Assembly: GCF_019711535.1 (NCBI RefSeq)
Contig: NZ_JAIGNP010000001.1
Location: 682,001-746,000, forward strand
Direction of reading: 5' to 3'
Length of the DNA stretch: 64,000 nucleotides
From: Qipengyuania aestuarii
GTDB taxonomy: Bacteria > Pseudomonadota > Alphaproteobacteria > Sphingomonadales > Sphingomonadaceae
Shown: in pieces, positions 8,266-17,107 of the stretch
Numbering within the stretch: the first letter of the stretch is position 1
Layout: each line of letters opens with the position of its first letter
The notes under the pieces: generated by a model
Told to the model about the DNA's origin: nothing
The model's database searches: none
Seen by the model: the letters and a program-made list of their open reading frames with translations, nothing else
Position numbers and translations under genes: made by a program

Positions 8266-9150
8266 CTACTTCCCTATTCCGTTCAGCGTGGCCACAGCTT
8301 CCTCAGGAAGATGCAAATTGGCTGCTGCGACGTTCTGACGCAGGTGGTCTACCGAGCTCGTGCCGGGAATCAGCAGGATATTGGGCGAGCGCTGAAGCAG
8401 CCAGGCGAGCGCGACCTGCATTGGCGTTGCGTCCAGATCTTTCGCCACGCTTTCCAGCGTATCCGACTGCAGGGGATCGAAGCCGCCGAGCGGGAAGAAC
8501 GGGACATAAGCGATCCCCTCACCCGCGAGGTGATCGATCAGATCATCGTCGCCGCGATTGGCGAGATTATACATGTTCTGCACGCAGACGATCTCGGTCA
8601 TGGAGCGCGCCGCCTCAACCTGTTCGGGCAAAGCGTTACTGATCCCCAGCGCGCCGATCCGGCCACGATCCTTCAGCGCGATGAGGGGTTCGAGCATCGG
8701 CCTCACATCCCCGGGAGTGGGCCCCGCGTCGCCTTCGCCGAACATCAGCCGCAGGTTCGCAATCTCGATCCGCTCGATCCCGAGATTGTCGCAATTGCTT
8801 TCGACCGCATCGATCAGTTCCTGTGGCTCCATCGCCGGGAGCCAAGCGCCTTCGTCATCGCGGCGTGCGCCGAGCTTGGTCACGATCGTCAGCCCTTCCG
8901 GAAAAGGGGCGAGCGCTTCGCGGATCACGCGATTGGTATGATGCGGGCCGTAGAAATCGCTCGTGTCGATATGGTCGATGCCGAGCGCGAGTGCTTCGCG
9001 TAGCACGGCGATCGCGCCCTCGCGGTCCTTCGGCGGGCCGAAAACATGCGGTCCGGCAAGCTGCATCGCGCCGTAGCCCATCCGGTGGACGGTGCGGTGG
9101 CCCAAGGCGAAGGTGCCCGAATTGGCGATGGCGTTGTCTGTCGTAAGCAT
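8266..9150 (-). CDS. Aldo/keto reductase
   Basis: The 294-residue protein has the TIM-barrel aldo/keto reductase pattern: GYGAMQL near the N-terminus, HIDTSDFYG containing the catalytic Asp and Tyr, the catalytic Lys in IVTKLG, and the NADPH-binding C-terminal block with LLIPGTSSVDHLRQN. Cytoplasmic NADPH-dependent reduction of aldehydes or ketones is expected; the substrate is not predictable. AAGGAA about 6 bases before the ATG supports the start. It lies 11 bases downstream of the NmrA-like gene and is probably co-transcribed under the divergent TetR regulator. Confidence 0.9.
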   Translation of the reverse strand: MLTTDNAIANSGTFALGHRTVHRMGYGAMQLAGPHVFGPPKDREGAIAVLREALALGIDHIDTSDFYGPHHTNRVIREALAPFPEGLTIVTKLGARRDDEGAWLPAMEPQELIDAVESNCDNLGIERIEIANLRLMFGEGDAGPTPGDVRPMLEPLIALKDRGRIGALGISNALPEQVEAARSMTEIVCVQNMYNLANRGDDDLIDHLAGEGIAYVPFFPLGGFDPLQSDTLESVAKDLDATPMQVALAWLLQRSPNILLIPGTSSVDHLRQNVAAANLHLPEEAVATLNGIGK

Positions 9151-9161
9151 TGGCAATTCCT

Positions 9162-10037
9162 TTATTCGTGATTGGTTTGGGGCGCCGGAGCCAACGCGGC
9201 CGCGAGCACGTCGCGCAGCGGTGTGGGTTTGCGGCCGAGCAGGGTTTCAAGCGCCGGGTCCACCGTGCTGAAATCACCCCGGCGAGAGGCGCGGAAGGTG
9301 CCCAGCAGCATTTCGGCGTAGTTCTCGGGCACGCCCGAAGCGACCTTCGCCGCTTTCCATTCCGCGTCCGACACGACGGTGTGGCGAATCTGGCGGCCGG
9401 TGATCTGCGAGGCGAGCTCGGCAATCTCGGCCATGGTCCAGGCGCGCGATGCCGTGAGCGGCGGGGTCGCCCCGTCGAAAGTCGCCTCGCCTGCGAGGAG
9501 TGCCGCGTCCGCCTGCGCCAAGTCATCGCGGGCGGTCCAACAAACCGGGCCATCCTCGGGCACGCGCAATTCGTTACCCTTCAGATCCTCGCCGATCATC
9601 TGGAGACAGCTCTCGGCATAGAAGCCATGCCGCAGCGCCGTGAACGGCGTGCCGCTCGCCTCGAGATCCGCTTCGCTCCTGGCGTGCTGGTCGGCGGGCG
9701 GAAAGGGCGATCCCTCGCGCGCGCCGGCATGGGAGGTGTAGAAGATACGTTCGACGCCTGCGCGGCTGGCCGCGACGATCGCATTGCGGTGCAATCTGCG
9801 CGCTTCCTCTCCGAGCTTGTCGACCGAGACGATCTCGATCCGCTCCATCCCGGCAAAAGCCTCGGGCAGACTGGCCGGATCGGCGAAATCCGCGCGCCGC
9901 ACCGCGACGCCATCGGGCGGCGAGAGTGACCCAGGCTCGCGCGAAGCGGCAATGATCTGCGCCGGCGCTGTGCGCTGCGAAAGATGTTCGACGATTGCGC
10001 GGCCAAGATGGCCATTGGCGCCTGTGACCAAAATCAT
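9162..10037 (-). CDS. NmrA/QorB-like NAD(P)-binding SDR family protein
   Basis: The 291-residue protein begins with the Rossmann dinucleotide-binding motif TGANGHLGRAIVEHL and continues as an atypical short-chain dehydrogenase of the NmrA/QorB type, with the strand-helix units AAGVERIFYTSHAGAR (residues about 95-110) and FTALRHGFYAES. It lacks an obvious catalytic YxxxK, as NmrA-like redox sensors do. It may be an NADPH-dependent quinone reductase or a redox sensor. It is divergent from a TetR regulator across 101 bases that contain a perfect palindrome, and it heads the operon with the aldo/keto reductase. Confidence 0.85.
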   Translation of the reverse strand: MILVTGANGHLGRAIVEHLSQRTAPAQIIAASREPGSLSPPDGVAVRRADFADPASLPEAFAGMERIEIVSVDKLGEEARRLHRNAIVAASRAGVERIFYTSHAGAREGSPFPPADQHARSEADLEASGTPFTALRHGFYAESCLQMIGEDLKGNELRVPEDGPVCWTARDDLAQADAALLAGEATFDGATPPLTASRAWTMAEIAELASQITGRQIRHTVVSDAEWKAAKVASGVPENYAEMLLGTFRASRRGDFSTVDPALETLLGRKPTPLRDVLAAALAPAPQTNHE

Positions 10038-10069
10038 GTCTGAATTCCTTCCAGTGATATCGCTTTTCA

Positions 10070-10084
10070 GTTATCAGTGATAAC
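10070..10084. promoter_or_regulatory. Operator palindrome in the divergent TetR promoter region
   Basis: GTTATCAGTGATAAC has perfect 7-base arms around one central base. It sits midway between the NmrA-like gene and the divergent TetR gene, the usual place for a TetR operator that controls both directions. Confidence 0.75.
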
Positions 10085-10138
10085 AGCAATACGCAATCGG
10101 CGCTATCATTGTTCCCGTATCGTCGATATTGATTGGTC

Positions 10139-10846
10139 ATGACGATGGACGAAGCCACCGACACCGATACCGACACAAGGCGCGCAGTACTCGATGCTGC
10201 TGCCGAGCTGATCGCAAGCGGCGGAACCGCTGCGCTGACGACGCGTGCGGTCGCGGCGAAAGCGGCGATCCAGCCGCCCACGCTCTACCGCATATTCGGC
10301 GACAAGCGCGGGCTGCTCGACGCCGTGGCGCAAGACAGGCTGGCGCGGTTCGTGGCGGAAAAGGAAGCCGATCAGCCGCATCCCGATCCGGTCGAGGAGC
10401 TGCGACGGGGGTGGAGCCGCTATGTCGCCTTCGGCCTCGAGAATCCGGAGGTATTCGCGATCATGAACGAGATCGGTTCGCCCCTGGCGCAGTCGCCTGC
10501 GTCGCTGGCCGGGATGGCGGCGCTGCGCCGCCGCGTGGCGCAGATCGCGCAGGCTGGCCGGCTTCGCATCGCGGAAGAGCGGGCCGTCGCACTCGTCCAT
10601 GCGTCCGCAGTCGGCATCGTGACCACCTTTCTGGCCTTGCCGCCCGAGGAACGGGACGAGAAGATGCTTGCCCTGACCCGTGGCGCGGCGATTGCTGCGA
10701 TCGTGGATGAGAGGGCAGCTTCGCAAGTATCCGGCCCGGTGCCTCACGCCATCGCCCTGCGCGCCCATCTCGACAATGCGGAAGCGCTGTCCCCAGCTGA
10801 AAGAGCGCTTTTGGGCGAATGGCTGGAGCGGCTGATCGAGAGCTGA
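10139..10846 (+). CDS. TetR/AcrR family transcriptional regulator
   Basis: The protein of about 235 residues has an N-terminal TetR helix-turn-helix: RRAVLDAAAELIASGG, then LTTRAVAAKAAIQPPTLYRIFGDKRGLLD at about residues 30-60, followed by a helical ligand-binding domain. It is expected to repress the divergent NmrA-like and aldo/keto reductase genes, and itself, through the palindrome at 10070-10084; a small toxic electrophile would be a plausible inducer, which is inference. ATG codons at 10139 and 10145 are both possible starts. The gene converges on the MscS gene with a 14-base gap. Confidence 0.9.
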   Translation: MTMDEATDTDTDTRRAVLDAAAELIASGGTAALTTRAVAAKAAIQPPTLYRIFGDKRGLLDAVAQDRLARFVAEKEADQPHPDPVEELRRGWSRYVAFGLENPEVFAIMNEIGSPLAQSPASLAGMAALRRRVAQIAQAGRLRIAEERAVALVHASAVGIVTTFLALPPEERDEKMLALTRGAAIAAIVDERAASQVSGPVPHAIALRAHLDNAEALSPAERALLGEWLERLIES

Positions 10847-10860
10847 GGAGGGGGAGTCGC

Positions 10861-11967
10861 TTACCGCGCCATCTGCTGCAGTGCTTCGCCTGAGGGAAAG
10901 CCCGTAATATCCAGCGGGGCGACCGGGGCCAGGCGACTGCGTACGATGGCTTCGGGCATTTCCGCCGCCAGCCACTGTATCAGCGCTTCGCGGATATCGC
11001 AGCGCAGGTCGTAAAGCGTCGGGGAATCCTTGGCCGTGACGAGGAAGCGGACCTCGATCGCGTCGCGCGTCAGCTCGGTGACCTGCATGTGCTTCACCCG
11101 CCCATCCCAGCGGGCATTGCTTTCGACCAGCTCCTCGAACTTGGTCCGGATCGGATCGAGCCGGGTGACCGGATCGACATAAAGCATGATCGTGCCCATC
11201 AGCTGCGCCGTGGTCTTGGTCCAGTTCTGGAACGTCTCGTCGAGAAATTTGGAAGTCGGCACCACCAGCCGCCGTTCGTCCCACACCTTGACCACGACAT
11301 AGGTCGTGCGGATTTCCTCGATCCAGCCCCATTCGCCTGCGATTATCACGGCATCGCCCACGATCACCGGCTCGGTCAGCGCCATCTGCACTCCGGCAAT
11401 CAGCGATTTGAGCGCCGGCTGCGCTGCCGCGCCGACTGCGAGACCCGCAAGGCCGGCGGAAGCCACCAGTGTCACGCCGATGTCGCGCACCCCCGGGATC
11501 GCCAGCAGCATCAGGCCGATCACGACGAAAACGATGATAAAGGTGGCGATGCGATTGAACAGCGCGAGCTTGGTACGGCGGCGGCGCGCACGGCGATTGT
11601 CGGCCATGGAATCGTCATTCCGCAGGATAGCGACTTCAACCAGCGCGTGAAGGATCGCCAGCACCATCCAGCCGATGAAAAGCGGCATGACCACCCCGCC
11701 GATCCGGTCCCAGATTTCGTGCAGCACGGGAAAGATCGACGAAACCGCGACCAGCGCCAGTATGATCATCGCCCAGCGGCTGGGTTGGGCCAGCTTCCTC
11801 ACCACGATATTGTCGGACCGGCTCTCACTCGACCGGGCAAAGCGGCGGAGCAGGCCGAAAGCCGCGGCATGGACCAGGACCGCGGCAGCGATGGTGACCA
11901 GCGCCACGAGGCCGACGGCGACCCACCAGGGGAGGAAAGCGAGATGTTCGTTTATCCACTGAGGCAT
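10861..11967 (-). CDS. Mechanosensitive ion channel MscS family protein
   Basis: The 368-residue protein has four or five transmembrane helices. The last is the Gly/Ala-rich pore helix GLAGLAVGAAAQPALKSLIAG near residue 175, followed by the MscS beta domain (VIVGDAVIIAGEWGWIEEI, then RRLVVPTSKFLDETFQNWTK) and an alpha-beta C-terminus. It should open on membrane tension and release solutes under hypo-osmotic shock. It is longer than E. coli MscS (286 residues) because of extra N-terminal helices. It is divergent from the helicase gene with a 101-base gap. Confidence 0.9.
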   Translation of the reverse strand: MPQWINEHLAFLPWWVAVGLVALVTIAAAVLVHAAAFGLLRRFARSSESRSDNIVVRKLAQPSRWAMIILALVAVSSIFPVLHEIWDRIGGVVMPLFIGWMVLAILHALVEVAILRNDDSMADNRRARRRRTKLALFNRIATFIIVFVVIGLMLLAIPGVRDIGVTLVASAGLAGLAVGAAAQPALKSLIAGVQMALTEPVIVGDAVIIAGEWGWIEEIRTTYVVVKVWDERRLVVPTSKFLDETFQNWTKTTAQLMGTIMLYVDPVTRLDPIRTKFEELVESNARWDGRVKHMQVTELTRDAIEVRFLVTAKDSPTLYDLRCDIREALIQWLAAEMPEAIVRSRLAPVAPLDITGFPSGEALQQMAR

Positions 11968-12068
11968 GGGCCAAGGCTATGGGATCAACAATTATGCTGC
12001 AAGTGCGAAAGAAACTTCGCCGGGTACGGGCCTTGCTCCCCGTTCCGTTTGTGTTCTAACGCGCAGCT

Positions 12069-14819
12069 GTGAGCCAGTCGCTGCCCCTCCCTTCCCTTCA
12101 CGCCAGCCATGCCGGGACCTGGCTGCGGGACGCCAACGGATCGACGCGCGGCTGTTCCAAGGGCGAAGCAGTGATGGCGGCTGCGGACACGCCGCTGCTG
12201 CTGCTGAACGCGCCGTTGGTGGCGAGCCGGCTGGGCTATCCCGACCTTTCGGGGCTCGATCTGCTCGAACTGTTCGCCTTCGTCCATCCAGCGAAATTCT
12301 GCGTGCCGACGCCCAAGGGGCTGGCCCATGCGCTGGGGCTGGAAGAACCCGCCGACGATGCGGCGGTGCCGCTGCTGCTGCAGAAGGCGGCCGGCGCCTT
12401 GATCGCCACCTGCGAAAGCGAGGACTGGGCGGAGCGCGAGGGGGCGTGGTCCACCCTGCAATCGCTCACCCGGCTGCGCTGGCCCTGGGCCAATGTGCTC
12501 GCCCCGCATGTCCGCAAGCCGGAGCGGGCGGAAAAATGGCTCTTCACGCGGCTGCCCGAATGGGAAGAAACGCCCGAACGCCCCCAGCCCTCGCAGGTTC
12601 TGATCGAGGAACCGGAGATCGAGGCGCATCTCGAACGGCTGACCGGAGAAGGCGCGGAACGGCGCGAAGGTCAGCGGCTGTTCGCGCGCGGTGCGGGGCA
12701 TGTCTTCTCCCCGCGCGACCGGCAGAAACGCCCGCATGTCCTGCTGGCGCAGGCGGGCACGGGGATCGGCAAGACGCTGGGCTATCTCGCCCCCGCCTCG
12801 CTCTGGGCGAGCGCCTCGGGCGGGACCGTCTGGGTCAGCACCTATACCAAGAACCTCCAGCGCCAGCTGCGCCGCGAAAGCACGCGGGCCTGGCCTGCCC
12901 GCCGGCCGGATGGCTCGCCGCCCGTGGTGGTGCGCAAGGGGCGCGAGAACTACCTCTGCCTGCTCAATCTGGAAGATGCGCTGCAGGGCGGCTTTGCCGG
13001 GCGCCCGGCGATCCTGGCCCATCTGGTGGCGCGCTGGGCCGCCTATTCGCAGGACGGCGACATGATCGGTGGGGATCTTCCCGGCTGGCTAGGCACGCTG
13101 TTCCGCAAGCGCGGGATCGCGGCGCTGACCGACCAGCGCGGCGAATGCGTCTATGCGGGCTGCCCGCATTACCGGAAGTGTTTCATCGAGCGCAGCGCGC
13201 GCAATGCGGCGCAGGCCGACCTGGTGATCGCCAACCATGCGCTGGTGATGGTCAACGCGGCGCGCGGGCGCGATCTAGCCAGCCGCCCTACCCGCATCGT
13301 GTTCGACGAAGGGCATCACGTGTTCGATGCCGCCGACAGCACATTCTCGGCCGCGCTGACCGGGCAGGAGGCGATCGAACTCAGACGCTGGATCATCGGG
13401 CCGGAGCGCAACTCGCGCGGCCGGCGGCGCGGTCTGGCAGCGCGTCTGGCCGATGTTGCGAGCTATGACGAGGCTGGCGGAGAAGCGGTGGAGGCTGCCG
13501 TCGAGGCCGCCGAGGCCCTGCCTTCCGATGGCTGGCTCGGCCGGCTGGCGGAAAGCTCGCCTTCGGGGCCGCTCGAGGCGCTGCTCGCCCAGGTTCGCGC
13601 CACCACCTATGCGCGCGATGAGAGCGGGCAGGAAGCGGGCTACGGAATCGAGACCGAAACCTCGCAGCTTCCCGGCGAACTGGTCGAGGCTGCGGGCACT
13701 GCCGCGCAGGCACTGGCGCAGCTTCGCACGCCCCTGCTCAAGCTGGCCGGGCGGCTGGAAGCCGTGCTGGAGGACGCGCCCGACTGGCTCGATGGTCAGG
13801 GGCGGGCGCGGATCGAAGGTGCGCGGCATTCGCTCAGCTGGCGCATCGATCTGATCGCCGCGTGGGAAGCGCTGTTGGGGCGGCTGGGAGGGCCGGCAGA
13901 TCCCGAATTCGTGGACTGGCTTGCGGTCGACCGCAACGATGCCCGCGAATTCGATGTGGGTCTCTATCGCCACTGGCTCGACCCGATGAAGCCATTCGCC
14001 AAGGTCGTGCTGGAACCCGCGCATGGCGTCATGCTGACGAGCGCCACGCTGACCGACCGCGACGAAACCGGGCCCGACTGGCCGCATGCGATCGCCAAGA
14101 GCGGCGCGCCGCATCTCGAACTCATGCCCAAGACGGCGCAGGCGGACAGCCCGTTCGATTATGCGGGCCGCGCCGAAGTGCTGATCGTCACCGATATCAA
14201 GCGGGGCGACATTCCGGCACTTGCGGGTGCCTATGCCCGGCTGATCGAAGCCTGTGACGGCGGCGTGCTGGGGCTGTTCACCGCGATCCGCCGGATGCGG
14301 GCGGTCTATGGCCGTATCGCCGACCGCTTGGCGCGCGCGGGACTGCCGCTCTATGCCCAGCATGTCGACCCGATCGACACCGGCACGCTGACGGACATCT
14401 TCCGCGACGATGCGCGCGCCAGCCTGCTCGGCACCGATGCCCTGCGCGACGGGGTGGACGTGCCCGGCCGCAGCCTGCGCTGCGTCGTGATGGAAAGCGT
14501 GCCGTGGCCCCGCCCCACCATCCTTCACCGCGCGCGCCGGGCCGCCGCGGCGGAAGAGGCCGGCGGGGCGCAGCGCTATGACGACCGCATCATTCGGGCG
14601 CGGCTTGCACAGGCTTTCGGCCGCCTGATCCGCAGCCGCGAGGATTCGGGGCATTTCGTGGTCCTGTCCCCCGCCTTCCCCAGCCGCCTGCTGTCGGCCT
14701 TCCCCGAGGGTACGCCGATCATACGCCTGACGCTTGCGGAAGCTTTACAGCGAGTGACGAACGGTGTTGGAGACAATGCCGATGCCGACACGGCTCCAGC
14801 GGAAAAGGAAGAATCGTGA
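12069..14819 (+). CDS. DinG/Rad3-type ATP-dependent DNA helicase with Fe-S cysteines
   Basis: The 916-residue superfamily 2 helicase of the XPD/DinG group has Walker A as QAGTGIGKTLG near residue 228 and the DEAH-type box FDEGHH near 411. Late motifs include DALRDGVDVPG and the FGRLIRSREDSG helicase motif VI. Four cysteines between motifs I and II (one in NYLCLLN, three in CVYAGCPHYRKC) fit a [4Fe-4S] cluster. It would unwind 5'-3' DNA, R-loops or recombination intermediates. The start is GTG at 12069; the N-terminal LPSLHASHAGTW segment supports using it over a later ATG at 12174. It overlaps the next gene by 4 bases. Confidence 0.9.
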   Translation: MSQSLPLPSLHASHAGTWLRDANGSTRGCSKGEAVMAAADTPLLLLNAPLVASRLGYPDLSGLDLLELFAFVHPAKFCVPTPKGLAHALGLEEPADDAAVPLLLQKAAGALIATCESEDWAEREGAWSTLQSLTRLRWPWANVLAPHVRKPERAEKWLFTRLPEWEETPERPQPSQVLIEEPEIEAHLERLTGEGAERREGQRLFARGAGHVFSPRDRQKRPHVLLAQAGTGIGKTLGYLAPASLWASASGGTVWVSTYTKNLQRQLRRESTRAWPARRPDGSPPVVVRKGRENYLCLLNLEDALQGGFAGRPAILAHLVARWAAYSQDGDMIGGDLPGWLGTLFRKRGIAALTDQRGECVYAGCPHYRKCFIERSARNAAQADLVIANHALVMVNAARGRDLASRPTRIVFDEGHHVFDAADSTFSAALTGQEAIELRRWIIGPERNSRGRRRGLAARLADVASYDEAGGEAVEAAVEAAEALPSDGWLGRLAESSPSGPLEALLAQVRATTYARDESGQEAGYGIETETSQLPGELVEAAGTAAQALAQLRTPLLKLAGRLEAVLEDAPDWLDGQGRARIEGARHSLSWRIDLIAAWEALLGRLGGPADPEFVDWLAVDRNDAREFDVGLYRHWLDPMKPFAKVVLEPAHGVMLTSATLTDRDETGPDWPHAIAKSGAPHLELMPKTAQADSPFDYAGRAEVLIVTDIKRGDIPALAGAYARLIEACDGGVLGLFTAIRRMRAVYGRIADRLARAGLPLYAQHVDPIDTGTLTDIFRDDARASLLGTDALRDGVDVPGRSLRCVVMESVPWPRPTILHRARRAAAAEEAGGAQRYDDRIIRARLAQAFGRLIRSREDSGHFVVLSPAFPSRLLSAFPEGTPIIRLTLAEALQRVTNGVGDNADADTAPAEKEES

Positions 14820-15343
14820 AAGTCCTCGGGTTGTTGCGGCATGCCAAGTCCGACTGGGGCCAGAGCGACAAGCGCGATTTCGACCGCGGCCTGAACAAGC
14901 GCGGCTGCAAGGGCGCGGAACTGATCGGCCAGCATATCCGCGATCATGGCATAAAGTGGGACAGGCTAGTGGCAAGTCCTGCGAAGCGGGTGAAGACCAC
15001 GCTGGAACAGGCAGCGATCGGACCGGCGGCCGAATGGGACGACCGCCTCTATCTTGCCGGCACCGAAACCATCATGGACGTCATCAGCGAAACCGCCAAT
15101 GACGCCGGATCGCTTCTGGTAGCGGGCCATAATCCCGGCTTCGGCGACATGGTGTTCGAACTCGTGGCCCCTAAAAACGAAAACGCGCTGTTCGACGAGG
15201 CGAAGGTCAAATTCCCCACCGCGAGTTTCGCCGTGTTCGAACTGGACATCGATGACTGGTCGCAGCTGCGCGAAGGGTGCGGGAAACTGGTCCATTTCGC
15301 CCGGCCGCGCGATCTCGATCCCGAACTCGGCCCCGAATTCTGA
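14816..15343 (+). CDS. SixA-like histidine phosphatase
   Basis: The 175-residue protein starts with LGLLRHAKSDW, the RHG catalytic motif of the histidine phosphatase (phosphoglycerate mutase-like) superfamily. It continues with LNKRGCKGAELIGQ, VASPAKRVKTT and the second catalytic His in VAGHNPGF. SixA removes phosphate from phosphohistidine in signalling proteins such as Hpt domains. The GTG start overlaps the stop of the helicase gene (GTGA), so the two are translationally coupled. Confidence 0.85.
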   Translation: MKVLGLLRHAKSDWGQSDKRDFDRGLNKRGCKGAELIGQHIRDHGIKWDRLVASPAKRVKTTLEQAAIGPAAEWDDRLYLAGTETIMDVISETANDAGSLLVAGHNPGFGDMVFELVAPKNENALFDEAKVKFPTASFAVFELDIDDWSQLREGCGKLVHFARPRDLDPELGPEF

Positions 15344-15426
15344 AGGCGCATGGGCAGAGCAAAGACTTCCCTTTCAATACGCCTTGAACCTGCTAATGCG
15401 AGCCCTTCGCAATAAGAGGAATGACA

Positions 15427-15933
15427 ATGCGTAAACTGACTTTCACCGTCCTTGCCGGTTCGGCGCTGGCCCTTGCGGCATGTTCGGGCGCGAATGACGA
15501 AGCGACCGACGAAACCGCGACCGCTGAAGCACCTGCTGCCGACACGGCGGAAACCACCGCCGCAACCACGGTGATGGATGCCAACACCGTTACCGAAGAG
15601 CAGCTTGCCGCAATGGACGGCGTGACCCCCGAGCTCGCCGCAGCCATCGTGGCCGGCCAGCCCTATGAAAACGTCACCGCGTTCAACACCGTCCTCATGG
15701 AAACGCTTGGCGAAGATCAGGCTGCGACACTGCGCGAAACGCTGTTCGTTCCGGTCAATCTCAACACCGGCAGCGAAGAAGACATCAAGCTTATCCCCGG
15801 CATGACCGAGAAGATGGAGCATGAGTTCATGGAATATCGACCCTATGAAGACATGAACGAATTCAACCGCGAAATCGGCAAATATGTCGACGAAGCGGAA
15901 GTTGCCCGTTTCCGCAACTACGTCACTCTCTGA
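15427..15933 (+). CDS. Helix-hairpin-helix lipoprotein (ComEA-like)
   Basis: The 168-residue protein has a lipoprotein signal ending in LALAACSG (acylated Cys near residue 19). A Thr/Ala/Glu-rich linker follows, then two helix-hairpin-helix units: MDANTVTEEQLAAMDGVTPELAAAI and VNLNTGSEEDIKLIPGMTEKM. The second has the NLNTGSEEDIKLIPGM signature seen in ComEA-type DNA receptors. It may bind DNA at the membrane, or it may use the HHH fold for protein contact. AAGAGGA lies 7 bases before the ATG at 15427. The 3' end overlaps the convergent msrQ gene by 16 bases. Confidence 0.8.
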   Translation: MRKLTFTVLAGSALALAACSGANDEATDETATAEAPAADTAETTAATTVMDANTVTEEQLAAMDGVTPELAAAIVAGQPYENVTAFNTVLMETLGEDQAATLRETLFVPVNLNTGSEEDIKLIPGMTEKMEHEFMEYRPYEDMNEFNREIGKYVDEAEVARFRNYVTL

Positions 15934-16517
15934 CGTAGCTGCAACAGCACTCTGAGACCCTCGATCGCGGCCAGGATACCCACGTGGATCCAGGCCGTGG
16001 TCGGGTCGAATGCCGACCAGACCCAATGCAGGAAGGTCAGCACGGCAGCAGGATAGACCAGCCGGTGCAAGGTCTTCCACCTGCGTTTCAGCGCCCTCAT
16101 CGAGGCATCGTTCGAAGTCAGCGCCAGCGGTAGAAACAGCGCGAAGGCGAGCCAGCCCACCACGATGAACCGCTGATCCAGTTCGGCCAGAACCAGTTCT
16201 GCCGAACCCTTCTTCCAGAGATAGATCACGGTATGCATCAGCGCATAGCCGAAGCTTGCCACGCCCAGATCGCGGCGGCGTTTCATCAGCCACTGCGCCC
16301 ATTTGCGCTTGCGGAAAAGCAGGCGAACCGGAGTAACCGCCAAGGTCACCAGCAGCAGCCATGCGGCCCAGTCGCCCGTATCGCCGATCGCATGGCCATA
16401 GCCATAAGCATCGGGCGTGAAGACCCAGCGCCACACGATCCACAGCCCCGGCAGGGCGAGGACGAACCAGAGAAACGGGCGGGATTTCAATGCTGACGTC
16501 AATTCACTTCCGATCAT
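15918..16517 (-). CDS. msrQ: MsrQ-like heme-binding membrane subunit of periplasmic Met-sulfoxide reductase
   Basis: The 199-residue membrane protein with about five or six helices belongs to the ferric reductase-like YedZ/MsrQ family. Visible marks are GDTGDWAAWLLLVTLAVTP, YALMHTVIYLWKK with a heme-ligand His, TSNDASMRALKRRWKTLHRL and YPAAVLTFLHWVWS with further His ligands. MsrQ passes electrons from the quinol pool to the molybdoenzyme MsrP, which repairs oxidised methionines in the periplasm. No msrP is adjacent, which is unusual. The ORF overlaps the end of soxR by 14 bases, suggesting a soxR-msrQ operon. Confidence 0.85.
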   Translation of the reverse strand: MIGSELTSALKSRPFLWFVLALPGLWIVWRWVFTPDAYGYGHAIGDTGDWAAWLLLVTLAVTPVRLLFRKRKWAQWLMKRRRDLGVASFGYALMHTVIYLWKKGSAELVLAELDQRFIVVGWLAFALFLPLALTSNDASMRALKRRWKTLHRLVYPAAVLTFLHWVWSAFDPTTAWIHVGILAAIEGLRVLLQLRQRVT

Positions 16518-16980
16518 GCGATAAGTCGGCCGCTATGCTGGCAGGTCGCAAGACCCGCGGCCCGCTGCCCGTCTTTCCCCATTCGTCCTGCGGATTGTAG
16601 AGCGCGCATTTTTTCAGCGACAGGCAGCCGCAGCCGATACAACCGTCCAGATCCTCCCGCATTTTCTCGAGCGAAGCGATCCGCGCATCGATCCGGCGGC
16701 GGATCTCTCCGCTGATGTTTTTCCAGTCGGCTGCATTGGGCGTGCGCCCCTGCGGCAGCGCGGCCAGGGATTCCTCGATTTCACCGAGCGACAGGCCGAG
16801 TTGCTGGGCGATTAGGATAAAGCTCAAGCGCCGGATGTCGCTCCGCAGAAAGCGGCGCTGATTACCGCGCGTACGCAGCGCTTCGACAAGCCCCTTTTCC
16901 TCGTAATATCTAATCGCAGACACAGAGAGCCCGGTGCGGCGGGCGAGTTCGCCAATGGGCAGAAGGTCGTTCGCTTTCAT
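16504..16980 (-). CDS. soxR: Redox-sensitive transcriptional activator SoxR
   Basis: The 158-residue MerR-family protein has a winged helix (LPIGELARRTGLSVSAIRYY), a dimerisation helix and the SoxR [2Fe-2S] motif. The four cysteines at 114, 117, 119 and 125 (CIGCGCLSLKKC) match CX2CXCX5C. Oxidation of the cluster by redox-cycling compounds, nitric oxide or superoxide switches on its target promoters. A perfect SoxR box lies in the divergent intergenic region. ATG at 16980 is used; the extra first codon is TTG. It is followed by msrQ with overlapping frames. Confidence 0.95.
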   Translation of the reverse strand: MKANDLLPIGELARRTGLSVSAIRYYEEKGLVEALRTRGNQRRFLRSDIRRLSFILIAQQLGLSLGEIEESLAALPQGRTPNAADWKNISGEIRRRIDARIASLEKMREDLDGCIGCGCLSLKKCALYNPQDEWGKTGSGPRVLRPASIAADLSHDRK

Positions 16981-17007
16981 CAATCACGCTGATAGATTCA
17001 TTCATGC

Positions 17008-17038
17008 TTGACCTCAAGTGAGCTTGAGGTTGCATAGA
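17008..17038 (+). promoter_or_regulatory. SoxR-controlled promoter with SoxR box
   Basis: The 18-base palindrome CCTCAAGTGAGCTTGAGG (17012-17029) matches the SoxR box consensus CCTCAAGTTAACTTGAGG except at its centre. It lies in the spacer between TTGACC (17008-17013) and a CATAGA -10 element (17033-17038) with a 19-base gap, the over-long spacing typical of MerR-family promoters. It points to the VOC gene at 17108. Confidence 0.9.
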
Positions 17039-17107
17039 GTTGTGCATCGCTTTCGTCGCAGCCTCTTTACTCGGAAGGGGCACGGCGCAAATCAAAGGAG
17101 ATGCACA

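Noticed and set aside
13275..14654. 459-residue minus-strand frame
   Set aside because: Antisense to the DinG-type helicase, which carries clear motifs.
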